Shown: in pieces, positions 1 to 8,417 of the stretch | How positions within the stretch are numbered: the stretch's first letter is position 1 | Layout: every line of letters begins with the position of its first letter | Assembly (NCBI RefSeq): GCF_004342265.1 | Contig: NZ_SMCS01000002.1 | Location: forward strand, 682,001 to 746,000 | Direction of reading: 5' to 3' | Source: Luteibacter rhizovicinus | GTDB taxonomy: Bacteria; Pseudomonadota; Gammaproteobacteria; Xanthomonadales; Rhodanobacteraceae | DNA: 64,000 nucleotides | Translations under genes and position numbers: made by a program | Notes under the pieces: generated by a model | Database searches by the model: none | Seen by the model: only the letters and a program-made list of their open reading frames with translations | What the model was told of the DNA's origin: nothing

Positions 1-886
1 AGGCAAGGTCGAGCTGCGTAGCGTCGTCGGTACCAAGCTCCGGCACGACCCAGGTACGCAGGATGCGCGTCTGCGCGACCTGATCGTGCTGCGTGCCACG
101 GGTGGATTTGGCGACCGGCGTGATCCACGCCTGCTGACGCGGCACGGGCGGACCGGCCGGAATGTCGCCGAAGTATTTCTCGGCCTTGGCTTTCGCCTGC
201 GCGGCGGTGATGTCGCCGGCGAGGACCAGCGTGGTGTTCGCGGCGCCGTAGTAGTCATGGAACCACTTCTTCACGTCCGCGAGCGATGCCGCGTCCAGAT
301 CGGTCATCGAACCGATCGTGTCGTGGTGGTACGGATGGTTCGCCGGATAGGTGTTGACGAGGATGTTCTCGTCCACGCGCCCGTAGGGGCGGTTTTCGCC
401 CTGGCGCTTTTCGTTCTGGACAACGCCGCGCTGGGTATCCAGTTCCTTCTGCCCGATGGCGCCGAGCAGGTGGCCCATGCGATCCGATTCCATCCACAGC
501 GCCATGTCCAGCGCCGTGGTGGGCACGGTCTCGTAGTAGTTCGTGCGGTCGAACCACGTCGTGCCGTTCATGTCCGTGGCGCCGGCCAGCTCGAACGGCT
601 GGAAATAGGTGCCCTTGCGGTTTTCCGAACCGGAGAACATCAGGTGCTCGAACAGATGCGCGAAACCCGTTTTGCCGGCCGGTTCGTCGGCCGAGCCGAC
701 GTGATACCAGATGCCGACGGCCACGACCGGCGCCTTGTGATCCTCGTGAACCACCACGGTCAGGCCGTTGGGCAACGTGAAGCGGGTGAAGGCGATATCC
801 GGGATGGTGTCCGCCGGATTCGTGGCGGCGGCAGCGCCGACGAACGAAATCAGGCTGGCGGCGAGCAACGCGATCGGTTTCTTCAT
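1..886 (-). CDS. M16 family zinc peptidase, N-terminal part (cut by window start)
   Basis: Reading the reverse strand from an ATG at 886 gives an open frame that runs off the window start, so only about 295 residues are seen. The protein opens with a signal peptide (MKKPIALLAASLISFVGAAAA), then TRFTLPNGLTVVVHED, the usual N-terminal strand of M16 peptidases. The inverted zinc motif HxxEH appears as HLFEHLMF at about residues 70-77. The domain fits a pitrilysin/processing-peptidase-like secreted zinc protease acting in the periplasm or outer membrane. Full-length members have one or two M16 repeats; the C-terminal half, including the second lobe, lies outside the window. The family assignment is firm; the substrate is unknown. 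Confidence 0.93.
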   Translation of the reverse strand, partial: MKKPIALLAASLISFVGAAAATNPADTIPDIAFTRFTLPNGLTVVVHEDHKAPVVAVGIWYHVGSADEPAGKTGFAHLFEHLMFSGSENRKGTYFQPFELAGATDMNGTTWFDRTNYYETVPTTALDMALWMESDRMGHLLGAIGQKELDTQRGVVQNEKRQGENRPYGRVDENILVNTYPANHPYHHDTIGSMTDLDAASLADVKKWFHDYYGAANTTLVLAGDITAAQAKAKAEKYFGDIPAGPPVPRQQAWITPVAKSTRGTQHDQVAQTRILRTWVVPELGTDDATQLDLA

Positions 887-1151
887 GCAGGTTTCCTTAC
901 CGGCCGTCATGGCCGCATCCCATCGAGGCTAGCCCGTCGCCACAGCCGGGCGCAAATGCTCGAAGGAAGGGGTTGTCCGCTGTCCGATTGACCGCGAGCG
1001 GTGTCCGCGGACACCGTCCGGCGCCGGGCCGATATGACAAACCTCATGCAAATCAGGTTATTGCGGGCTCTGACGAAGTGGCACGGCGTTTGCGTTACTA
1101 GTCATGCCGCAAAGGGCGGCTTCGTCGAAAACACGTCATAAGGACACGGTC

Positions 1152-1355
1152 ATGAAATACGAAATGCTGATGCTTCGCGGTCTCTTCGTTGCCTCGCTGC
1201 TCGTCTCTGGGCTGATCCTCGGCAACATGCTCATTTCCCCCAGCGCCGTCGTGCAGCTGGCCGCCAATGGCAGCACGGGTACGGCCGTCAGCGCCGCCAA
1301 GACCGGCTGCGCCGTTCCGCCGGATGGCCTCATCTGCCCGCGTCTGGATTCATAA
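1152..1355 (+). CDS. Small hypothetical membrane or secreted protein (67 aa)
   Basis: A short frame starting at ATG 1152 is preceded by AAGGA at 1139-1143, at good spacing. The product begins with a polar stretch (MKYEMLMLRG) followed by a hydrophobic helix of about 20 residues (LFVASLLVSGLILGNMLI), then a small Ala/Gly/Thr-rich tail with two cysteines (C-x8-C near the end). It looks like a single-pass or signal-anchored small protein. I do not recognise a family. An upstream in-frame start at 1104 would add 16 polar residues and is less likely because the ribosome site supports 1152. The stop lies 8 bases before the trmL start. Confidence 0.5.
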   Translation: MKYEMLMLRGLFVASLLVSGLILGNMLISPSAVVQLAANGSTGTAVSAAKTGCAVPPDGLICPRLDS

Positions 1356-1362
1356 TGCGCGA

Positions 1363-1830
1363 ATGCTGAATGTCATCCTGTTCCGACCCGAAATACCGCC
1401 CAACACGGGCAACGTGATTCGCCTCTGCGCAAATACCGGTGCGGCATTGCACCTTGTGCGACCGCTTGGCTTCGAGCTGGACGACAGCCGCCTGCGCCGC
1501 GCCGGTCTGGATTACCACGAATACGCGAGCGTCGCGGTGCACGACGACCTCGAAACCTGTCTCGCCGCGCTGGAACAGCCCCGCGTATTCGCGTTCTCCA
1601 CGCGCGGCCGGACGGCCCATACGGACGCACGCTTTGCTCAGGGCGACGCCCTGCTGTTCGGCTGCGAAACGGCCGGTCTGCCCGACGCGGTGCTCGATGC
1701 GCTCCCCGAGACGCAACGCCTGCGCCTGCCGATGCGGCCGGGTAGCCGCAGCCTCAATCTATCCAACACCGTTGCCATTGCCGTTTTCGAGGCGTGGCGC
1801 CAGTTCGGCTTCGAGGGTGCGGCGGGCTAG
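1363..1830 (+). CDS. trmL: tRNA (cytidine(34)-2'-O)-methyltransferase TrmL
   Basis: The 155-residue product matches the short SPOUT methyltransferase TrmL, which 2'-O-methylates the wobble base of tRNA-Leu isoacceptors using S-adenosylmethionine. The N-terminus MLNVILFRPEIPPNTGNVIR is the classic TrmL opening with the PxxNTGN motif. The C-terminal knot carries LLFGCETAGLP and RSLNLSNTVAIA, the SAM-binding loops of the trefoil knot. Length agrees with the usual 150-160 residues. The open frame extends upstream, but the family alignment places the start at 1363. The stop codon lies inside the left arm of a long inverted repeat that probably ends transcription. Confidence 0.95.
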   Translation: MLNVILFRPEIPPNTGNVIRLCANTGAALHLVRPLGFELDDSRLRRAGLDYHEYASVAVHDDLETCLAALEQPRVFAFSTRGRTAHTDARFAQGDALLFGCETAGLPDAVLDALPETQRLRLPMRPGSRSLNLSNTVAIAVFEAWRQFGFEGAAG

Positions 1831-1891
1831 GGATGCTCTGAACAAGTTTACGTAGCGGTGACGTCTACGCAAACTTGTTCAGAGCATCCCT
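1829..1891. repeat. 63-bp near-perfect inverted repeat overlapping the trmL stop codon
   Basis: Two 27-base arms (1829-1855 and 1865-1891) are reverse complements with a single mismatch, separated by a 9-base loop (1856-1864). The left arm begins AGGGATGCTCTGAACAAG and the right arm ends CTTGTTCAGAGCATCCCT. It includes the last two bases of the trmL stop codon and lies 37 bases before ubiJ. The hairpin could act as a bidirectional terminator or be a small dispersed element such as a MITE; there is no T-run next to either arm. Confidence 0.8.
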
Positions 1892-1928
1892 AACCCATCG
1901 GGTACGGCGCCCACGCTACAATCGGGCG

Positions 1929-2600
1929 ATGACTCCTTCCCGTCCCACGGCCGACGCCGGCCCCCATCGGTTTCTACCCCGGCCGTTGCGCGTGCTTGCG
2001 GGCCGCGCGCTCGAAGCGGCGCTGAATCGTGCCGTCGATCTCGATATCGAAACGCGCCAGCGCCTCGACGCGCTGGATGGCCGAAGCATTCAGGTACATC
2101 TGCGCGGCCCGGAACTGGCCTTGCGCATTGCCGTCGAGAAAGGCCGCCTGCGTGTCGGACCAGCCGAGGAAGGCGGCGGCAATCTGCGCGTCACCGCATC
2201 GCCCGGCAGTTTGCTGGCCATGGCCATGCGCCGCGACGAGGACGGCGTGTCGCCGGGCTCCGTCGACATTTCCGGCGACGCCGAACTGGCACGCCGGCTG
2301 GAGCGCCTGGCTCGCCAGTACGCACCGGACGTCGAAGAAGCTTTCGCCCGCACATTCGGCGATGTCATTGGCGTCCCGCTGGCCCGCGCGCTGCGCGAGG
2401 CGCTGGCACACGCCCGCACCTCCGCCGCACATCTGACGGAAGACGGCGCCGACTGGCTGCGCGACGAAGGCCGCGTCGCCGTCGCTCCCGGCGAGATGGA
2501 CGGATTCCTCGATGGTGTCGACACCGTGCGCGAACGCGCCGAACGACTCGAAGCGCGGCTGGCCCGACTGGACCGCACCGTGAAAGGAAACCGCGCATGA
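1929..2600 (+). CDS. ubiJ: Ubiquinone biosynthesis accessory factor UbiJ (SCP2 domain)
   Basis: The 223-residue protein has a sterol-carrier-protein-2-like domain in its N-terminal half (residues ~20-115) and a helical C-terminus ending in a charged coiled coil ([16 protein letters not shown]). This is the UbiJ layout; UbiJ binds lipid intermediates in the soluble Ubi complex with UbiK. The start at 1929 is chosen over an upstream in-frame ATG at 1875, which lies inside the inverted repeat. It overlaps ubiB by four bases (ATGA), so the two are co-translated. In many gammaproteobacteria ubiE precedes ubiJ-ubiB; here trmL is in that place. Confidence 0.88.
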   Translation: MTPSRPTADAGPHRFLPRPLRVLAGRALEAALNRAVDLDIETRQRLDALDGRSIQVHLRGPELALRIAVEKGRLRVGPAEEGGGNLRVTASPGSLLAMAMRRDEDGVSPGSVDISGDAELARRLERLARQYAPDVEEAFARTFGDVIGVPLARALREALAHARTSAAHLTEDGADWLRDEGRVAVAPGEMDGFLDGVDTVRERAERLEARLARLDRTVKGNRA

Positions 2601-4246
2601 CGCCGCTGCGTCTGGCGCCGCGCCTTCTGCGCGTCGCCGCCATCCTGCTTCGCTATCAGCTCGACGATCTTGTCGATGGCGCGCATCTGTTTCGCCCGCT
2701 GAAAATTGTCCGCGCATTCCTGCCGCGCCCCTCCGCCGATGTGCGGGCCCTCCCCCGCGGCGCACGACTTCGGCTCGCGCTGAACGAGCTGGGCCCCATC
2801 TTCGTCAAGGCCGGACAGGTGCTGTCGACCCGTCGGGATCTCGTGCCCGCGGATGTCGCGGACGAGCTGGCCCTTTTGCAGGATCAGGTACCTCCCTTCC
2901 CCGGCACCGAGGCACGGGCGATCGTCGAACGCGAACTGGGCGCATCGGTCGACACACTGTTCGCCAGCTTCGACGAGACCGCACTCGCATCCGCATCCAT
3001 CGCACAGGTGCATGCCGCGACGTTGCGTGACGGTCGCGAAGCCGTCGTCAAAGTGCTGCGTCCGGGTATCGACCAGCGCATCGCGCGCGACGTCGACCTG
3101 TTACATGCATTGGGAACGCTGGCGCAGCGCTGGCATCCCAACGCAGACAAAATCCGCCCGCTGGACGTCGTGGCCGAAGTGGAGAAGATGCTCTCCAACG
3201 AACTCGACCTGCAACGCGAAGGCGCCAGCGCAAGCCTGCTTCGCCGCAACTTCGCTACCGGCGTCGACCTGTACGTTCCGGAGATCTTCTGGGACTTCAG
3301 TACCGAGCGCGTACTCACGCTGGAACGCGTACACGGCGTCAGCGCCGACGATGTCGCCGCCATCGAAGCGGCGGGCATCGATCGCAAACGTCTCGCCGAG
3401 AAGGGCGTACGCCTGTTCTACGAACAGGTATTCCGCGACAACTTCTTCCATGCCGACGCGCACCCGGGGAATATCTGGGTCGATACCGCGCGCGTGGACG
3501 AACCGCGTTTCATCGCGCTCGACTTCGGCATCATGGGATCGCTTCCCGAAGCCGATCAGTACTGGCTGGCCGAAAACTTCATCGCTCTGTTCGAGCGCGA
3601 CTACGCGCGTATCGCGCAGTTACACGTTGCCGCGGGCTGGATGCCGGGCACCGTGCGTATCGACGAACTCGAAGCGGCGGTACGCACGGTGTGCGAACCG
3701 TATTTCACGCGTCCGCTGTCGCAGATATCCATCGCGGAACTGGTCGTCAAGCTGTTCCAGACGGCCCGACGTTTCGAGCTGACGCTGCAACCTCAGCTGA
3801 TCCTGCTGCAGAAGACCCTGCTGAATATCGAAGGCGTCGGCCGTATGCTCGATCCGGAGATCGACATCTGGGCCGTGGCGCATCCGGTGCTGAAACGCAT
3901 CCTGCGCGAACGCTACAGCCCGCGCGCAACACTGCGCGAGTTCCGTCGCCGCGCGCCCGAATGGTTGCATATGGCGCCGCAGATACCCGAGCTGGTGCGG
4001 GATGCACTGCGACGTGTCGCCAGTGGCGAGAAGCGCGAAGTCGCCGACCCGGTCGCGCTTGCCGCGGCGCGCGACGATGCAAGGCAGACGCGCCGGTTGC
4101 TGGCTTTTACCATGCTCGGCAGCGCCCTGCTGATTTGCGCCGCGCTGTTCGCCACGCTGCTTCCGCACGGCTTCTGGCCTGCGGTTACCGCCGGTGTCGC
4201 CGGTACGCTCGCGTTCGTCGCGGGCTGGCCGCGCGGCACGCGCTAA
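2597..4246 (+). CDS. ubiB: Ubiquinone biosynthesis protein kinase-like UbiB
   Basis: The 549-residue product is a member of the ABC1/ADCK/UbiB atypical kinase family needed for coenzyme Q synthesis. The diagnostic KxGQ motif is [16 protein letters not shown] (about residue 71). Further motifs are [10 protein letters not shown], the invariant-lysine region [10 protein letters not shown], and the catalytic/metal region [14 protein letters not shown] followed by ALDFGIMG. Two hydrophobic helices at the C-terminus (residues ~500-545) anchor it to the inner membrane. Its first four bases overlap the ubiJ stop. Confidence 0.96.
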   Translation: MTPLRLAPRLLRVAAILLRYQLDDLVDGAHLFRPLKIVRAFLPRPSADVRALPRGARLRLALNELGPIFVKAGQVLSTRRDLVPADVADELALLQDQVPPFPGTEARAIVERELGASVDTLFASFDETALASASIAQVHAATLRDGREAVVKVLRPGIDQRIARDVDLLHALGTLAQRWHPNADKIRPLDVVAEVEKMLSNELDLQREGASASLLRRNFATGVDLYVPEIFWDFSTERVLTLERVHGVSADDVAAIEAAGIDRKRLAEKGVRLFYEQVFRDNFFHADAHPGNIWVDTARVDEPRFIALDFGIMGSLPEADQYWLAENFIALFERDYARIAQLHVAAGWMPGTVRIDELEAAVRTVCEPYFTRPLSQISIAELVVKLFQTARRFELTLQPQLILLQKTLLNIEGVGRMLDPEIDIWAVAHPVLKRILRERYSPRATLREFRRRAPEWLHMAPQIPELVRDALRRVASGEKREVADPVALAAARDDARQTRRLLAFTMLGSALLICAALFATLLPHGFWPAVTAGVAGTLAFVAGWPRGTR

Positions 4247-4252
4247 CCACCC

Positions 4253-4975
4253 ATGCTGGAAATCCTCTTTCAGGACGACGACATCGTCGCCGTCAACAAA
4301 CCCGCGAACCTCGCCGTGCACCGGTCGAAGTTCGTCGGCCCCGATGACGCGTTCCTTATCGATATGCTTCGCGAGCAGATCGATGGGCGGGTACACCTTG
4401 CCCATCGCCTCGACCGCGCCACATCGGGCGTGCTGCTGATTGCACGCTCGCCGGAAGTGGCGGCGGCGCTCGGCGAGCAGTTCATGGGCCGGACGGTACG
4501 CAAGCGCTACATCGCCGTCGCACGCGGCTGGCCCGAACCCGCCGAAGGCACGATCGACTACCCGCTGCCCGGTTCGCGCGACACCGGCCCGCGGCGCGAG
4601 GCGTCAACCAACTACCGGCAACTGGCGACGACCGAAGTCGAAATCGCACTCGGGCGCTACGAACGGCAGCGCTATTCGCTACTGCTGGCCGAGCCGAAAA
4701 CCGGCCGATTCCGGCAGATCCGCAAACATTTCGCGCATATCCACCATCCCCTGATCGGCGATAGCCAGCATGGACGCGGCGACCATAACCGCCTTTTCAA
4801 GCAGTACTTTTCATCGCATCGCCTGCTGCTGCACGCACTGCGACTGGATATCACCCATCCGGTCAGCGGGCAGCCCCTGGCGATCGAGGCGGGGCTGGAC
4901 GATACGTGGCACCGCATTCTCGAGCGTTTCCAGTGGGGCGAGGCGCTGACATCCGCGCTCCACGACGACTGCTAG
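4253..4975 (+). CDS. truC: tRNA pseudouridine(65) synthase TruC
   Basis: The 240-residue protein is an RluA-type pseudouridine synthase without an S4 domain. The catalytic aspartate lies in AHRLDRATSGVLL (about residues 50-62), and LEPKTGRxRQIRxH-like and HPLIGDSQHG motifs follow. The N-terminus MLEILFQDDDIVAVNKP and the C-terminal AGLDDTW closely resemble E. coli TruC, which modifies U65 of tRNA-Ile1 and tRNA-Asp. It starts 6 bases after ubiB. RluA paralogues with other targets cannot be fully ruled out, but the resemblance to TruC is strong along its whole length. Confidence 0.88.
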   Translation: MLEILFQDDDIVAVNKPANLAVHRSKFVGPDDAFLIDMLREQIDGRVHLAHRLDRATSGVLLIARSPEVAAALGEQFMGRTVRKRYIAVARGWPEPAEGTIDYPLPGSRDTGPRREASTNYRQLATTEVEIALGRYERQRYSLLLAEPKTGRFRQIRKHFAHIHHPLIGDSQHGRGDHNRLFKQYFSSHRLLLHALRLDITHPVSGQPLAIEAGLDDTWHRILERFQWGEALTSALHDDC

Positions 4976-4989
4976 AATCGCCACCCATC

Positions 4990-5412
4990 ATGCTAATCGT
5001 TACCCGGTCCATCGCCATTCCCGAATCCGAGCTCGTCGAGCGCTTCATGCGCGCGGACGGTCCCGGCGGGCAGCATGTGAACCGGACGGAGAGCGCCGTC
5101 GAGCTTCGCTTCGACGTCGCATCGTCGCCTTCGATATCGGATGAGTTACGCGAACGCCTGCTAGCGCGCCGCGACCGCCGCATGACGGACGCCGGCGTAC
5201 TCGTCATCCAGGCCCGCCGCTTCCGCGATCAGGCACGCAATCGCGACGATGCGCGAGACCGCCTTATCGACGTCATTCGCGAAGCGACCGTCGTTCAGAA
5301 GAAGCGTGTGGCCACCAAACCCACGCGCGCCTCGAAGGAGCGCCGCCTCGTCGGCAAGCAGAAGCGCGGCAACATCAAGAGTACGCGCAGCAAGGATTGG
5401 GGCCGCGAATGA
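4990..5412 (+). CDS. arfB: Alternative ribosome-rescue factor / peptidyl-tRNA hydrolase ArfB
   Basis: The 140-residue product is the size of E. coli ArfB (YaeJ). It has the release-factor GGQ loop (GPGGQHVNRTESAVELRF, residues ~24-42) and the basic, disordered C-terminal tail (KKRVATKPTRASKERR then KGNIKSTR-like sequence) that enters the empty mRNA channel of stalled ribosomes. It hydrolyses peptidyl-tRNA on ribosomes stalled at the end of non-stop mRNA. The start at 4990 begins the conserved domain (MLIVTRSIAIPESEL). Its stop overlaps the next gene by four bases (ATGA). Confidence 0.94.
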   Translation: MLIVTRSIAIPESELVERFMRADGPGGQHVNRTESAVELRFDVASSPSISDELRERLLARRDRRMTDAGVLVIQARRFRDQARNRDDARDRLIDVIREATVVQKKRVATKPTRASKERRLVGKQKRGNIKSTRSKDWGRE

Positions 5413-5996
5413 GCGAATTGCCCGACTATCCGCCGCCGCTCGCGCCTGCGTTACCGGATTCGCTCTGGAAGCGGTTCTGTCGCTGGGCCATTGCTCGCAG
5501 CGGCTGGCGTCTTGTAGGTCAGTTGCCCAACCTCTCCAAGGTCGTGGTCATCGGCGCGCCGCATTCGTCCAACTGGGATGGCGTCTGGGGCCTTCTCATC
5601 AAGTCGGGCATCGGCGTCGATCTCGGCGTCATGATCAAACGCGAAGCGCTCAATGGACCCTTCGGTCCCATCGTGCGTCGCCTTGGCATGGTGCCGATCG
5701 ACCGCAAGGCCGCCACCGACGTCGTCGGCCAGATGATCGAACGCTTCAACTCCCGCGAACGCATGTGGCTTGGCATCGCACCCGAAGGCACGCGCAAACA
5801 CGTGCAGCACTGGAAATCCGGTTTCCTGCGTATCGCCCGCGGCGCCAACGTCCCCATCCAGCCGATCTTCATCGACTATCCCAGCAAGACCTTCACACTG
5901 GGACCGCTGTTCCATCCGACCGACAGCGTCGAAACCGACATGATCGCCATCCGTGCGATGTTTGCGCCGTATCGTGGGAAGCATCGCGGGGCGTGA
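5409..5996 (+). CDS. PlsC-like 1-acyl-glycerol-phosphate acyltransferase family protein
   Basis: The 195-residue protein has the LPLAT signature: HSSNWDGVWG gives the H-x4-D catalytic motif (residues ~55-60), and IAPEGTRK gives the acceptor-binding EGT motif (residues ~122-129). A hydrophobic strand region ahead of the motif suggests a membrane-surface association. The family transfers acyl chains to lysophosphatidate or related lipids; this short version is common in Xanthomonadales and its exact acceptor is unknown. Its ATG overlaps the arfB stop codon. A strong hairpin follows at 6040-6079. Confidence 0.85.
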   Translation: MSELPDYPPPLAPALPDSLWKRFCRWAIARSGWRLVGQLPNLSKVVVIGAPHSSNWDGVWGLLIKSGIGVDLGVMIKREALNGPFGPIVRRLGMVPIDRKAATDVVGQMIERFNSRERMWLGIAPEGTRKHVQHWKSGFLRIARGANVPIQPIFIDYPSKTFTLGPLFHPTDSVETDMIAIRAMFAPYRGKHRGA

Positions 5997-6039
5997 GGCG
6001 ACGACGAATTCCGTCTCATTGCATGCTTCTCTATAGAAA

Positions 6040-6079
6040 GAACAAAGGCGCGCTGCCTTCCGGTAGCGCGCCTTTGTTC
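6040..6079. terminator. Bidirectional intrinsic terminator
   Basis: Arms 6040-6054 and 6065-6079 (GAACAAAGGCGCGCT and its complement) pair perfectly over 15 bases with a 10-base loop. It sits between the forward acyltransferase gene and the reverse gene ending at 6098, so it can stop both converging transcripts. The A/T-rich bases at the foot of each arm partly replace a T-run. Confidence 0.8.
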
Positions 6080-6097
6080 TGTACGTGCTTAAAGTAC

Positions 6098-6538
6098 TCA
6101 ACCGATTCCGTAGTTGTAGACGACAACATATTCGCCTGTTCGTGTCCAGGCGTTATAAGCAAGAATACGATACGTACCGCCGTCGACGGACGGAAGATAT
6201 GTATTGGTGCCGGTGCTCCCGCTGTCTGCGATGGTCGTCCAGCCGCCATTCGTCAGCCGCTGGAATCGGAAATGCATCGAGCTACCGGATATTCGTACGT
6301 TCACGAACCCGGTGCAGCTTGTGGTCCATCGAAATGCCTCCCGTTCCTCTCGGTCGCTCAACGTACCCGAAGCCTGTCCGTCCCGGATACGAAATGGACA
6401 GTCGCGCGCCGTGGAACCGGATCGCTCCACATCGATAGCGACCGCCATCGGCTCCACAGTTCCATTTGACTTCGCCCCAACTGCGCCGGCCATAGACATG
6501 GCAATCAACCCCATCATCATGCTTTCTACAATCTTCAT
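6098..6538 (-). CDS. Secreted hypothetical protein (146 aa)
   Basis: The product starts with a signal peptide (MKIVESMMMGLIAMSMAGAVGA, cleavage probably after AVGA). The mature part of about 124 residues is rich in Gly, Ser and Thr, and has two cysteines (DCPF and TSCTG) that could form a disulphide. The C-terminal pattern (FRFQRLTNGGWTTIADS ... GGTYRILAYN) resembles the beta-sandwich of bacterial pre-peptidase C-terminal or carbohydrate-binding-like domains, but I cannot name a family. It is transcribed away from the next gene, in a region with lower GC than its neighbours. Confidence 0.6.
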   Translation of the reverse strand: MKIVESMMMGLIAMSMAGAVGAKSNGTVEPMAVAIDVERSGSTARDCPFRIRDGQASGTLSDREEREAFRWTTSCTGFVNVRISGSSMHFRFQRLTNGGWTTIADSGSTGTNTYLPSVDGGTYRILAYNAWTRTGEYVVVYNYGIG

Positions 6539-6780
6539 GATCTCTCCCTGGAATGCGCGTCAATGCGCCAGACGAACATAGCTCACGATTTCGTGAAAAA
6601 GATCGTCGGGGCAACGGAAAGTCGTTGTACCTACACGTCGAGTTTAGGAAGGCGAAGCGGAAAGAGCGCAGCGGACCAACAGCCCATCTTTCGCCGACAT
6701 ATCGAGGGGTAGATCGCGGATCGCGCGCGGAAACTATTCGACGCACGCTGATGCTCGGACCACCGCATCGGATTCTGCCA

Positions 6781-7242
6781 ATGGATATGCCCCCGGTTTC
6801 CACGCCCTCCTACGATTCAAAAGGCTATAAGTACCTCAAGGTCGAGTCCAGCGAACGCGGCTACGTCGACAATCCCCTCGAATGCACTTCCGCAACCGAA
6901 TCTCTCTCATCAATGTCGGAAGACACAAAGAACCTCCTTCGCAATGTGAATCTCCAGAGCATTCGACCAAAGGAGCTTGCCAAAATCATTGGCAGGCTCT
7001 ATGACGAGGGACACATATCAGATAGAGCATCTAGTACGTTCTTCGTACTTCCCGCTGATGGAAACGACCCAATCGACGCCGTCGCTTTCATGGCTGCGGA
7101 AGCCAGAAAGTGGAATCTGGATAAATCCGAGTACGGACCAAACACCGCCCGCTATTACGCGCGCGCTTCCGAAGCAGCGACAAGGCTGCAAGATGTCATT
7201 GATGTTTTGAGGTCCGAATCGCGCCTCGATGTCGTCGCCTGA
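6781..7242 (+). CDS. Hypothetical protein of unknown family (about 153 aa)
   Basis: The frame is open from 6553, but the upstream part is low-complexity and Arg-rich. The most protein-like portion begins at ATG 6781; ATG 6751 is an alternative. The product is soluble and mostly polar, with predicted helices in the C-terminal half (DAVAFMAAEARKWNL, ARYYARASEAATRLQDVIDV). No signal peptide or membrane segment is visible and I recognise no domain. Codon use is less GC-biased than the neighbouring housekeeping genes, which suggests accessory or recently acquired DNA. No clear ribosome-binding site decides the start. Confidence 0.45.
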   Translation: MDMPPVSTPSYDSKGYKYLKVESSERGYVDNPLECTSATESLSSMSEDTKNLLRNVNLQSIRPKELAKIIGRLYDEGHISDRASSTFFVLPADGNDPIDAVAFMAAEARKWNLDKSEYGPNTARYYARASEAATRLQDVIDVLRSESRLDVVA

Positions 7243-7251
7243 CATGCATCG

Positions 7252-8289
7252 TCAACGCTCCGAATGCCCCGACTCATCGTAGTCGCGATGCGTCAACAAT
7301 CCAGGCCTGATCAAATCGATGAACGCACGCGCCTCCGGACTCAGGAACTTGCCCTTGCGCATCACAACGCCGTAACTGCGTTGCGGGAAGTACTGCCGCA
7401 TGTTGCGCACGACAAGTCGCTCGCGATCCGCGTCGGTGATGCAGATGCCCGTAACGATGGAGATACCGAGCCCCATAGCGACGTATTGCTTGATGACATC
7501 CCAGCCGCCGACCTCGATTGCGACGGTGTACGGCACGTGGCGCTGCTGGAAAACCATGTCGACGAGGCGATACGTCGTCAGGCGCTGCGGCGGAAGGATC
7601 AGGCCGTAAGGTGAGAGGTCTTCCAGGCGTAAGTCGGTACGTTTTGCCAGCGGATGATCGGGCGGCATGATCAGCATCGGGTCGTAATGCTGGAACGGCG
7701 CCCAGGCTATGTCGTTGGGTACATCGATCATCGATCCGATCGCGATATCGGCTTCGTCGGCGCGCAACAGAGCCAGGCCGTCCTTTCCGGTGACGTTCGC
7801 GAGCTGGAGTTGCACCGTCGGAAAGCGCTCCCGGTAGGCCTTGACCAGTTCTGGGAGCAGGTACTGGATGGTCGAAGACCCCGCTGCGACGGTCAGGCGC
7901 CCGGTCTGGGTGCCGCGTGTTTTCGCGAGGAAGTTCTTATCGAGAGTCTCCCAGCCTTCGACAAGGGGACGCGCCATTTCGTAAAGCGTCTCGCCCGCAT
8001 CGGTAAGAGTGATGCGTCGACGGGTTCGCTCCAGAAGTGGCAGGCCAAGCTCTCGCTCCAGCGCCTTCAATTGAAGGCTGATGGATGGCTGGGACAGGAA
8101 CAGGGCCTCCGCGGCTCGCGTCAAGGTGCCGAGGCGAACCGTGTAAACGAAGGCGCGAAGCTGCTTGAGCCGGTTGCCCTTGTAGTAGAAACGGGCGACA
8201 TCGCCTTCGCCAGCTGACTGACTACCGGTGCGCTTCGCTGGCGCTTTTCGAGCTTTTACAGAGCCAGTCAGCTTTCTAACCATGACCAT
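7252..8289 (-). CDS. LysR-family transcriptional regulator (CysB-like), divergent from aceBA
   Basis: The 345-residue protein has a LysR winged-helix domain (RLKQLRAFVYTV ... TLTRAAEALFLSQPSISLQ) starting near residue 40, followed by a two-lobe effector-binding domain. About 38 extra basic residues precede the helix-turn-helix (KARKAPAKRTGSQ), which is unusual for LysR proteins. The start may be 8289 or the ATG at 8283. It is divergent from the malate synthase and isocitrate lyase genes across a 128-bp AT-rich intergenic region with a LysR-type palindrome. I infer that it controls the glyoxylate shunt and itself; the co-inducer is not known from sequence. Confidence 0.88.
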   Translation of the reverse strand: MVMVRKLTGSVKARKAPAKRTGSQSAGEGDVARFYYKGNRLKQLRAFVYTVRLGTLTRAAEALFLSQPSISLQLKALERELGLPLLERTRRRITLTDAGETLYEMARPLVEGWETLDKNFLAKTRGTQTGRLTVAAGSSTIQYLLPELVKAYRERFPTVQLQLANVTGKDGLALLRADEADIAIGSMIDVPNDIAWAPFQHYDPMLIMPPDHPLAKRTDLRLEDLSPYGLILPPQRLTTYRLVDMVFQQRHVPYTVAIEVGGWDVIKQYVAMGLGISIVTGICITDADRERLVVRNMRQYFPQRSYGVVMRKGKFLSPEARAFIDLIRPGLLTHRDYDESGHSER

Positions 8290-8315
8290 TTTCCATTTAA
8301 ATCATGATGATAGAT

Positions 8316-8340
8316 ATAACATTAGTATTGTTAATGTTAT
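8316..8340. promoter_or_regulatory. Candidate LysR operator between regulator and aceBA
   Basis: A perfect 9-base inverted repeat (ATAACATTA / TAATGTTAT) with a 7-base spacer contains the T-N11-A arrangement typical of LysR boxes. It lies in a very AT-rich stretch (8285-8365), about 78 bases upstream of the malate synthase start and 27 bases upstream of the regulator start. This suits both autoregulation and control of aceBA. Binding is inferred. Confidence 0.6.
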
Positions 8341-8357
8341 GAATTGAAACATTTTCT

Positions 8358-8387
8358 TTGTCAACATGACATCCGAACGCCTAGCTT
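8358..8387 (+). promoter_or_regulatory. Possible aceBA promoter
   Basis: TTGTCA (8358-8363) and TAGCTT (8382-8387) are separated by 18 bases, a weak sigma-70-like pair just downstream of the LysR palindrome and about 30 bases before the aceB start. The poor -10 match would fit an activator-dependent promoter. This is a pattern match only. Confidence 0.3.
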
Positions 8388-8417
8388 GCAATCACGACTT
8401 ACGTGGAGAGCAACGCC

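Noticed and set aside
86-991. A 301-codon forward frame at the window start
   Set aside because: It is antisense to the M16 peptidase, which has a signal peptide and HxxEH motif.
6553-6780. N-terminal extension of the hypothetical gene at 6781
   Set aside because: The translation is Arg-rich without structure and overlaps the likely promoter of the divergent secreted-protein gene; a start at 6781 or 6751 is more plausible.
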